A DNA stretch of 64,000 nucleotides from Panicum virgatum. Taxonomy: Eukaryota; Streptophyta; Magnoliopsida; Poales; Poaceae. Position numbers and translations under genes: made by a program. Below the pieces are notes generated by a model. It worked only from the letters and a program-made list of their open reading frames with translations, ran no database searches and was not told the origin of the DNA. Position 1 is the stretch's first letter. Every line of letters begins with the position of its first letter. Shown piece by piece: positions 55,334 to 64,000 of this stretch. The stretch is from positions 28,253,581-28,317,580 of the forward strand of contig NC_053141.1 in the NCBI RefSeq assembly GCF_016808335.1. The letters run 5' to 3'.

Positions 55334-56815
55334 TTTTTTTTTGATGAAACAGGAGGGGTTTCCCCCTACTGGTTATATATAAAAAGAAACAAACATGTGG
55401 TGTTTTTACAAACAAGGTTCAAGAAACAAAGAAGGAAAGAAAAAAAATAAGCACAGTTACACACTAATGTTTCTATCCATTCTAACATTGCTTCTTTCCA
55501 ACGAGTCTTTGCTCGGTGTGTAACCAAAATGAATTCCTTCTTGAAGTTCTGAAGACACCTGTCAGGAGATGGTGGAACACCTTTGAAGATATAATCATTT
55601 CTTTGCATCCAAATGCTCCAGCAATAAAGAATGATCACTTCCATGTGAAAAGGGATTTGAAGTTGATTTTGAACTTCCTCCGAAGCCATAAAAGGATCCG
55701 TTTCCACAAAGATTACATTGAGTTTAATCCAGCAGACTTGTGCAAAAGGACATGTCAGAAAGAGATGTGAAAGTGTTTCCTCCACATCCAAAGTACAGCA
55801 ATCACAGTCATAGGAAGGCCGCCGTAATAAAGCCCTTGTACTGAGTCTATCTCGGAGCAACAACCAAAAGAAGACTTTGTGCTTTGCCTGAGAAGAAGAC
55901 TTCCAAATTTTCCGAAAAAGAGCATGTGTAGGCATATGACCAGTTAGATGCTTATAAGCTTTAGACGTAGAAAAAAAAGGAGTCCCCCAAATATATGTCC
56001 ATATATCTTTCTCTTCAGAGACTGGTAATGCATTCAGATTCTGAGCTACTTCCACCAGTTGCTGGGCAGCCAGCTGAGACAGTGGGAGATGAAAGAGAGT
56101 TGCTGGCCCTTCTGCATTTCTTGCTGCATTGATTGAAATTTTTGTCAATTTGGCAAATGAAAAAAGTTGGGGATAATGAATGCGTGGCACTTTATTAAGC
56201 CAGAGATCATCCCAGAAAAGACAGGACAATCCATCTCCTATATTAGCCATAGCCATGCCTTTAAATGAATCAAGAATCCTGAGGATATCTTTCCACCAAA
56301 AAGAGCCTTGCAACTTTGTTGATGAAGGAAGAGAGCCACTAGAACAATATCTTTCCCAAATTAGATTTACCCAGGGAATATCAATTCTGTTGTAAAACTT
56401 GTGCAAATTTTTCAGGAGCAGTGCTTCATTCTGCGTTTGGAGATTAAGTACTCCTAGATCACCTTCATCTTTAGACAAGCATACCAATTCCCAAGCTGCT
56501 TTTGATGGTTTTCTGTCATGAATATCTGCTCCTCTCCAGAGACTATGCTTTCTATAGTTATCCACCTATTTGATGACTGTTTTATGCAGACGAAAAGTGC
56601 TCATGAAAAACATAGGAAAAGCTGTGAATATCGAGTTTGTAATTTCAAGTCTTCCAGCTTGAGACAGGAAGGCTGAAGTATAGGCCATTCTTCTTTCATA
56701 TTTTGTCACTAGGGGAAGGAAGTCAATCACTTTAGGTTTTGTTAGGCCAAGAGGCAAGCCTAAATAGGTGAAGGGGAGTGTTCCCACTACACAACCAAAT
56801 AGCTGAGCCAGAGAA
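55334..56815 (-). pseudogene. L1-type LINE, 3' part of ORF2 with poly(A), interrupted by CACTA
   Basis: On the - strand the RT thumb (PFTYLGLPLGLTKPKVIDFLPLV, 56566-56787) is followed after one TAG (at 56566, Gln plausible) by the C-terminal region (WWKDILRILDSFKGMAMANIGDG) and a zf-RVT motif (KIWKSSSQAKHKVFFWLLLRDRLSTRALL ... CTLDVEETLSHLFLTCPFA). The ORF ends at 55366 and a poly(A) (T-run 55334-55342) closes the element. Coding sequence runs directly up to the CACTA end at 56816, so the rest of the LINE was displaced to outside the window or lost. Confidence 0.88.
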
Positions 56816-56943
56816 CACTACTGGAAAAACGCACATTCGTCCGCGGCCGTTAGTACCGGTCACGGCTTTGCCCGGTACTAACGTGCAAATTTAGTACCGG
56901 GCCAAAGGAACAGTGACCCTGGGAGCCATTAGTACCGGCTGGT
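56816..56943. mobile_element. CACTA (En/Spm-type) transposon end, truncated by Athila-2
   Basis: It begins CACTACTGGAAAAACGC and carries three or more subterminal TTAGTACCGG / CCGGTACTAA motifs in both orientations, as CACTA transposase-binding regions do. Only this end (128 bp) is in the window; Athila-2 is inserted at 56943. Confidence 0.85.
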
Positions 56944-58131
56944 TGTTGACGCTTCTTAAAGCGCCAATTTACGTACCGCAAGCATGTAGCTTTTCCCTTA
57001 GAGTATTCCCCCAAGGTTTATCAATCCACGGAACAAGTGTATTACTATGCTTAACTAAGCACTAATGATGTTGGTAAAAGATCTATACTGAGTGATTGAG
57101 TGTGAAATAGATCTAATCTAACCAATCTAATCTAATCTAGACTAGTGAGCAATGATAGATGTGTGCACAAAATATGAAGAGCATTTGTCCATAGGGTCTA
57201 GGATCACTAGAGATGTAATCGCCAAGCAACGAAGAACGGATCTAATCTACCAAAGGTGTGTTCCAAGATCAAAACATTTCCCTCCCGCATACTGTCACTA
57301 CACGAGGATAATCGGTAACGAATCAACAAGAACACGATAGTTGATGTAATCTAAGTAAACCATGCAAGAGCAAAGCAAACCCAAAGCCAAGTCGCGAACT
57401 ATTAGGCATTAAAGCATCATCAACAAGAATCATGATAGATCAATCTCATAAAGGATTCGGCAATTACAACTCAAGATCTCCTTACAACCCCATGAACAAA
57501 CGAGGACTTTACCCCATGAAGCTAAGCGAAGTGTAGTCGATCATGATGACGAAATCTCCGGCAAGGGATGGATCCCTTGCTGTCCTCCAACTTGCAGTGG
57601 CGCCGAGGGACGATGAGGCCTCCGGTGTCGCCTTTCTCTTGTGTCTAACTCGAATGTATCTCTGGATGCTCTTTCTCTGCGATCCCTCTGCGGTGCTTCT
57701 CTTTGATGGCGGCTTCGGGGTATTTATAGGCAGATATGGTCGGTGGTTTTGGTAAAACATAGATAAGGGTTGACGCATACTTCGTGCTGAAGAAAACCGA
57801 GATCAAATGGACTCCGAAAAAGGCTAGGCCGGCCGGCCCAAGGACTCCAGGCCGGCCGGCCTGGGCCTTTTCTGGCCCCTTTCGGTCCCATCTTTTGCGT
57901 GTTGAATCTTCCTTTTATTCCTCACCTTAGCCCAGTTGTAACCATGCGTCAAAACATCTCTGAAAATGTCCAAATTCCTGTCAAAATGCAACATGCTCCA
58001 AAATCCAAGACAAAATCAAAAACGGTCAAGTTCGGGTGCCAAGTGGCGGGTTAGTACATAAATCATCCCGAAGAATTTACCAAAACAACTCCTAATTGTA
58101 TAATAAAATGGGTACTTAAGGAGCGCCAACA
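56944..58131 (-). repeat. Athila-2 3' LTR
   Basis: The LTR is bounded by TGTTGACGC and GGAGCGCCAACA (1188 bp). The - strand TATA box TATAAATA lies at 57728-57721. A block at 57826-57866 has two runs of GGCCGGCCGGCC. Confidence 0.88.
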
Positions 58132-58165
58132 TTCCCCCCATGCTTAGCTTTTGCTCATCCTCGAG
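58132..58165 (-). promoter_or_regulatory. Athila-2 polypurine tract and pre-PPT hairpin box
   Basis: On the - strand CTCGAGGATGAG (58165-58154) is followed by CAAAAGCTAAGCATGGGGGG and AA, then the LTR. The CTCG/TGAG stem needs one G-U pair. Confidence 0.72.
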
Positions 58166-59940
58166 CAAATCAAATCATCAAATCCTTCCAAGGGTTGTTT
58201 AAGAGTTCTTGAACTGCAAAATTTACTTATACAAACAAGTCTAACAATATTTCTTCAAACAAAGGTCAGAGGAGCAGTGAGGATAATCATATCATGGGCA
58301 TTTAAAAACTCATCCAATATTACTCCACAACTCTTACCTTTAGCCGGCAACTCGAATATCGACAACACTTGCTTTTCTTGCCATCCTTGGAGGTTTTTCT
58401 CTCTTTTTTTTATTTAAGAAACAAAATACCCTGCAACAAAGGTTAGACCAAAAATTCTTGCACAAGTCCTTTCATGTCTCTCGATATAAGTGGCTATCCT
58501 ATTTTATTTGCAAACTCTCATCTCCCAAAAATCTCTCAAGTATAAAGTGGGGCTATAGGTGAGGCTTAGCAAAGTATATACATATATTGTCAAATTAAGA
58601 AAACCTTCTAATGATTGCTTACCTTCCGAGCCAATGATCATGAGAGTTTCTCCATAATGTAAAGGGTTCAAGGGTAAGAAGATTTAGAATGGTGGACATG
58701 TGCAAAGGCATACAAAAAGATTGACTTCAAGGCACAAGCATCGTCCTCGTTGTCGGATTGCACATGGTTGGAATTGAGGATATTATTCTCAAACAACAAG
58801 GTGATATCTCTTTGCACTTCTCTAACCATAGAATCCCTTCATTTATTTTTTTCTTCTCATACATTTTTTCCTTTCTTTCTTTCTCCCGAATTTTCTTTCT
58901 CTTCTCCGAACCTTTTCATAGGATACTTTATATAAAACATAGATAGGCAAATCTCCAAAGTGTCTCCCTAAATTTTTAGAGCCCGAACTGAGACCAGAGA
59001 GGCCTAGGCCGGCCGGCTCAAGAGGTGTAGGCCGGCCAGCCTGGGGCTTTCCCAGGTTGGATTCAGTCCGTCTTACCAGTACACCTTCCTTTCTTCATCC
59101 CAAAGTTATGTTTTATACAAATCATGCGCACAAACAGAACGTATCCTCTCAATTGGGTTGTGGTCAAGGAAGACGATAATAAACAAGATAATCTCGGGTT
59201 CGGGTTTTGGAATCCGGTAGATTTCATGAGTTGTTTCAATGAGGAATTCTCATTACCGAATATTGATGTGGCTAGCAATTCAGAGATGAAAAATACGGAC
59301 ATGATCATTGCTCGAAATTAAAACTCCCAAGAGAAAGAAATCCTAACTCAACTCAATGTACATCCAATACTTATGGTGGAACGAATAAAGCTTTTGGATG
59401 ATAGGATTTTTACTCTCAACTTGCCAAGGACTTGATCAACCTTATGCTTGTAGGGGTTTTATTATTTTTATGAAATTAAAGTCCTCCAAATCATGCCTTA
59501 CTCGCAAGCGTAATCAAAACCAAGTGCCAGATCAAAGCTCAAGTGTGGGTATTAATATGGACGAATAATTTACTAAGCTCCACAAATACGAATTAATTTC
59601 ATGACAATGCTCGTGAACAATTGCTTTTAAAGAAAATAAAGTAAAACTGAATGCATAAATAAAATTGCACGATCCAACAAAAACAAAGACTTTTTTATTT
59701 TATTTTCATGACTCCACTAATTTAAGACTCACTCTCACACATGCGAAAAATAAAGCACACAACGCTAGACTATGACTCTCATACATGCGAAAAATAAAGC
59801 ACACTTACACGACGAATTTTCGAGTAAACAAAGACTAACAAAATTGAATCTACGAGTCGTCACACCTCCCCCCATGCTTAGATTATGCGGCGTCCTCATC
59901 GCAATGATATAAAAGACGAGTGTGACGCTCGTTGGTGTTC
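58166..59940 (-). other. Athila-2 3' non-coding region with a second polypurine-like site
   Basis: About 1.8 kb is A/T-rich and lacks a supported ORF. A GGCCGGCCGG cluster lies at 59010-59040. At about 59868-59884 the - strand reads CTAAGCATGGGGGGAGG, a near copy of the true polypurine tract, just after the ORF end. Confidence 0.65.
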
Positions 59941-60759
59941 TCAATGGCACCTCGGGCAATTGCATCTTGGACGCCTTCCTCCTTGCTTTTGTAGATCTCC
60001 GACCATCCCGAATAACTTCCTTATGTTGCGGACAAGGAAGTTGTAGTCTCTCTCAACCAAGCTCTCGATGTCGTCCATCCTTCGATACATTGCCACGATT
60101 CGATCGCGGCACCTATCAATGGTGGCATGGAGGTCCGCGATTTCATTGCGGCACTTGACACAACACCCGAAGTGATGGCCGCCGCAGTTGGGGCTGTCAT
60201 CTTCGGGCTCGCCGTCGTCCTTCTTCTTCTTGCCGCTATCACCTCCGGAGGGGTCGTCTTCCTCTTTTCTCTCCTCTTCGGCCCACCCCGGCCAATCATC
60301 ATCGTAGTCACGACCGGTGGCGCCCCATGAACCAGGGCTCATGATGCTCTCCCAATCGCTGTCCCCAGCATAGTCCTTCGGCTCCGGGGTGTGCTCGATG
60401 TAGTTCTTTCTTTTGACTCTGAGGAGGCTCAAGGAACGCCTAGGCGCGGGTGGCTTTTTGTCTTGTCGCTTCTCGCCTTCGTCTTCGTAGCTGCTGATGA
60501 CAACGACCACCCTTTGGGCTTGAGCTAGCTTCTCGTTGTACCATTGAAGGCCCTTCCCTCTGACGCTCACCCTTGCTTGAGTATTGAATTTCTTCGGAGG
60601 GGCCTTCGCTTCACATTGCTTTGCTTCGATAGGGAGGGGTTGCGCACCGGTTGCCGAGATGGGGCTAGGTGTCTTTGGCGTGGGGATGTCAGGCGTCCAA
60701 CCCCTCTCCTCTATCTCCATTGCTGCAATCATGGCTCGTGTGCTCACTGGACCGGCCAT
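59941..60759 (-). CDS. Athila-2 post-pol ORF, acidic protein with C-terminal Cys cluster, unknown function
   Basis: The - strand ATG at 60759 (MAGPVSTRAMIAAMEIEER) starts a 272-residue frame, fully open. It has a basic Pro-rich N-terminal half (PPKKFNTQARVSVRGKG, KKPPAPRRSLSLLRVKR) and an acidic centre (DDDWPGWAEEERKEEDDPSGG). A Cys/His stretch (CGGHHFGCCVKC), a predicted helix (DDIESLVERDYNFLVRNIRKLFGMV) and a final CNCPRC follow. Its position matches the post-pol ORF of Athila-1, which also ends in a helix but shares little sequence. I see no signal peptide or membrane segment, so an envelope role is not supported; a nucleic-acid-binding role is possible. Confidence 0.7.
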   Translation of the reverse strand: MAGPVSTRAMIAAMEIEERGWTPDIPTPKTPSPISATGAQPLPIEAKQCEAKAPPKKFNTQARVSVRGKGLQWYNEKLAQAQRVVVVISSYEDEGEKRQDKKPPAPRRSLSLLRVKRKNYIEHTPEPKDYAGDSDWESIMSPGSWGATGRDYDDDWPGWAEEERKEEDDPSGGDSGKKKKDDGEPEDDSPNCGGHHFGCCVKCRNEIADLHATIDRCRDRIVAMYRRMDDIESLVERDYNFLVRNIRKLFGMVGDLQKQGGRRPRCNCPRCH

Positions 60760-61130
60760 TGTCGAAGTCTCTCACAAGGTGGTGGTGTAGATTGAAAAGT
60801 TTGAGAGAATAGATCTAACCCGCCCCTCTATTTATATCCCGAAAAGACTTGGATGAGAAGTCCAAAATCTCTTCAGTTTTGACATGCGAAATCTATAAGG
60901 CACATGTTTGAAATTTTCTTATCTCGCACCTACCAAAAATTGAGATCGATTCGCACACGAGGTGGCTTAGGCTGGCCCAGGGGGTTTTTCAGCCCCCTGG
61001 ACTCAAACTTTTTCCGAGGTTCTCACCAATAAATTAGAAGCCTATGTTTTACTCAAAGTTCGTCTAGAATAGAAATAAAACTATGAAAATAAAATCTAAA
61101 AGAGAATATTTACAAACTTACCTTGCTTAA
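60760..61130 (-). other. Athila-2 spacer between pol and the post-pol ORF
   Basis: It is about 370 bp of non-coding sequence. The - strand of 60790-60840 could serve as promoter or leader for the ORF (TATAAATAG at about 60833-60825), which would allow separate transcription. I see nothing else. Confidence 0.45.
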
Positions 61131-64000
61131 CGTCGTTAGGCTTGACGTTCCGGTTCCTCATCCATGGTGTATATGTCAATGTAATGAAGGGGCACGACGT
61201 CGGGCTCCAAGAATACCTTTAGTCGCTGTCCGTTCACCACATATTGGTCGCCTTTCGCATCCATGATTGTCACCGCTCCTGTGGGTGAAACCGAGAGTAC
61301 GACGTATGGTCCATCCCATTTGCTTTGTAATTTTCCTTTGCCAAAGAGTTTGAATCTTGAATTGTAGAGTAGGACCTTATCTCCTTCTTTGAATTCCTTG
61401 TTTTGTAATCATTTGTCGTACCATCTCTTCATCCTTTCTTTGTAAATTGATGCACTATTGTACGCTTTCAATCTTAACTCCTCCAATTCGCTTATTTGAA
61501 TTCTCCTTTTAATTCCAGCGGCTTCCACGTCAAAGTTCATCTCCTTCATCGCCCAATACGCTTTATGTTCTAGCTCAACCGGCAAGTGGCATGTTTTTCC
61601 ATAAACAAATTGATAAGGAGTCATACCAATCGGGGTTTTGTGTGCCTTATGATATGCCCATAGTGCATCATCTAGTCTCTTCGACCAATCTTTTCCTCCT
61701 TTTACCACGGTCTTCTTTAAATTGTCCTTCAATTGCTTTTTCGAAGTTTCCGCTTGTCCGTTTGTTTGGGGGTGATAAGCCGTAGACACTCTATGTTCAA
61801 TTCCCAATTTCTTCAAGCATTTACCAAAGTCTTTGCCCGTGAAGTGTGTTCCTCCATCGCTTATCAAGATTCTCGGGATGCCATATCGAGGGAAGATTAC
61901 CGATTTAATCATGTGTGTGGACTCCTCCGTTGATGCCTTCCGACATGGCATAGCTTGAACCCACTTTGAAACATAATCCACCATCACCAATATATGCTCA
62001 AATCCATGTGAGTTCACAAATGGTCCCATGAAATCGATTCCCCAGACATCAAATAGATCTATTTGCAAATTGTAGTTCAATGGCATGGCATTCCTTTGCG
62101 AGATATTCCCCGTCCTTTGGCATTCCGGACAAGTCGAAACAAATCTTTTCGCATCTTCATGCATCTCGGGCCAATAGAATCCACTAGCCCATACCTTAGC
62201 TTGAGTTCTAAAGTGCCCATAATATCCTCCATATCCCGACGAGTGACACTTTCTTAGAACTTCTTCACGTTCCTCTCTCGGTATGCATCTTCTTAGGACT
62301 CCATCTTCTCCATATCTATATAAGTATGGTGGATCACAATAGTATTTTCTTCTTTCCGCGATCACTCTTTTCTTTGCATTCTTGTCCAAGTGATCCAAGG
62401 GCATCCCTTTTATTGCCCTTATTATTTCATTCATCCAACTATCTTTGTCGAGAATTCTATATAGGTGATCATCTCTCATTTGATCCTCGATCGGTTCTTT
62501 TCCATCATCTCCATGGTTCATCCTTGATAGGTGGTCGGCCACAACATTTTCAGCCCCTTTCTTGTCCCTTATCTCCACATCGAATTCTTGTAGCAATAGG
62601 ATCCATCGAATCAAGCGTGGCTTAGCATCTTTCTTGGACAAAAGATACTTGATTGCCGCATGGTCGGTATAAACTATCACCTGTGAATTTACTATGTATG
62701 ATCTGAATTTTTCGAAGGCGAATACCATGGCTAGCAATTCTTTCTCCGTTGTTGCATAATTAAATTGGGCTTCATTGAGAGTCTTGCTTGCGTAGTGGAT
62801 AGCATTTACCTTTCCCTCTTTCCTTTGTCCAAGAACGGCTCCTACGGCGTAGTCGCTTGCATCACACATGATTTCAAAAGGTAAATTCCAATCCAGACGT
62901 TGCATGATAGGAGCACTTATGAGGGATTGCTTGAGTGTTCGAAATGCGTGAAGACAATCACTATCGAAGATGTACTCCACATCTTTTTGGAGAAGTTGTG
63001 TCAATGGCTTGGTGATTTTCGAAAAATCCTTTATGAACCTCCTATAGAATCCGGCATGACCGAGGAAGCTCCTCAAAGATTTGATGTCCGTAGGTGGTGG
63101 CAATTTCTCCACAGTTTCTATCTTTGCCCTGTCCACCTCTATCCCTCTCTCGGAGATAACATGACCGAGAACAATTCCTTCTTTCACCATGAAATGACAC
63201 TTCTCCCAATTAAGCACAAGGTCAACCTCTTCACATCTTTTAAGAACTTTCTCCAAATTTCCCAAGCAATTATCAAAGCTAGTACCATGCACCGAGAAAT
63301 CATCCATGAATACCTCCATAATCTCTTCTATGAAATCTGAAAATATAGCCATCATGCACCTTTGAAAAGAAGCGGGCGCATTGCACAACCCAAAAGGCAT
63401 CCTCCGATATGCAAAAGTTCCATATGGGCAAGTAAACGTGGTCTTATGTTGATCATTCGGATGAATAGGTATTTGGAAGAATCCCGAGTATCCATCAAGG
63501 TAACAAAAGTGTGAATGCTTTGCCAACCTTTCTAGCATCTCGTCAATGAATGGTAGTGGAAAATGATCCTTCCTCGTTGCCTTATTCAATTTTCTATAAT
63601 CGATGCACATCCTCCATCCCGTGATGGTTCTTTGCGGTATCAATTGCTCCTTCTCATTTTTCACAACAGTGAGTCCTCCTTTCTTAGGAACGCAATGCAC
63701 GGGGCTTACCCATTCACTATGTGGCACGAGGTATATTATTCCGGCATTCAACAATTTGATAACCTCCTTCTTCACCACATCACGCATAGCATGGCTCAAC
63801 CTTCTTTGATGCTCTACGACCGGCTTGTATTGCTCCTCGAGTTGTATATGATGTGTGCAAAAAGCGGGGCTAATACCTTTCAAGTCGATAATCGAGTAGC
63901 CGATCACCTTTTTGTGCTTCTTCAATAAATTCAGCAACTTCTCCGTCTCTTCCGGGCTCAATTCGTCGCTAATAATCACCGGAAAAGTCTTGCCCTCTCC
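61130..64000 (-). CDS. pol: Athila-2 Pol (RT, RNase H, integrase), N-terminal part outside window
   Basis: Reading leftward from the edge: RT ([26 protein letters not shown] near 63300), RNase H ([13 protein letters not shown] near 62850), integrase finger ([19 protein letters not shown] to CPECQR) and integrase core ([43 protein letters not shown] near 61740). All catalytic Asp and Glu residues seem present. TGA at 61409-61411 (Arg plausible) is the only stop seen; the frame continues to about 61133 with the integrase tail ([22 protein letters not shown]). The protease and Gag lie beyond the right edge. Confidence 0.9.

Larger units (their letters stand above)
56944..64000 (-). mobile_element. 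Athila-2: Athila-lineage LTR retrotransposon, 5' part outside the window
   Basis: The 3' LTR is 56944-58131. A polypurine tract, ~1.8 kb of non-coding DNA, a post-pol ORF (59941-60759) and pol (61130 to beyond the right edge) follow on the - strand. Pol has one stop in its last part and is otherwise open, so this copy is younger than Athila-1. The left target duplication candidate is CTGGT (56939-56943). The two Athila families share the FMDDF RT and gene order but differ clearly in sequence. Confidence 0.9.

Overview
This is a stretch of plant nuclear DNA, almost certainly from a grass. The Ty3/Gypsy lineages, the chromovirus with 2.9-kb LTRs, the Tourist, hAT, CACTA and long-TIR elements and the F-box relic are all typical of grass intergenic DNA. 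The species cannot be read from the sequence. I find no bacterial operon, CRISPR array, tRNA or rRNA, and no clearly intact host gene.

The first 50.4 kb is one nested stack of LTR retrotransposons whose junctions resolve to the base. (1) The outermost layer is a Tat-lineage element (Tat-A, + strand) that begins before the window and ends at 50444. (2) Athila-1 (+, 3656-38974, TSD CGCTG) sits in its pol gene, inside the second RNase H. (3) Tat-B (- strand, 4903-30094, TSD ATACG) sits in the 5' LTR of Athila-1. (4) A young Tekay/Del-type chromovirus (+, 6209-17831, TSD ACCAC, two 2930-bp LTRs) sits just inside the 3' LTR of Tat-B. Two more insertions lie in the 3' part of Tat-A: a 785-bp TRIM (42917-43701) and an internally deleted chromovirus derivative (44275-47498, TSD TCTTC). 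Athila-1 also carries a ~1-kb chromovirus pol fragment.

Both Tat elements carry cargo genes antisense to their own gag-pol, between pol and the 3' LTR. Tat-B has an acidic Ser/Glu-rich ORF and a five-exon plant-mobile-domain (PMD) gene. Tat-A has an intron-containing Transposase_28-like gene ending in a coiled coil. In both, the antisense gene converges on pol, and a tandem array lies at the meeting point (four hairpin/T-tract units in Tat-B, about eleven ~71-bp units in Tat-A).

From 50445 to 56943 lies an older mosaic: a 526-bp hAT-like MITE, a long-TIR (MULE-like) element with a GC-rich cargo, a TA microsatellite, a Tourist MITE split by a poly(A) retro-insertion, an F-box pseudogene, a 5'-incomplete L1-type LINE and one end of a CACTA element. 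From 56944 to the right edge is a second, younger Athila element (Athila-2, - strand) whose gag and 5' LTR lie outside the window.

Most coding disruptions are stop codons explicable by C-to-T or G-to-A change, as expected for methylated, silenced retrotransposons. The least expected signal is a short hairpin-forming box, CTCG-(GGA-like loop)-CGAG, 17 to 24 nt upstream of the 3' LTR in five elements of different lineages (two Athila, two chromoviruses, the TRIM).
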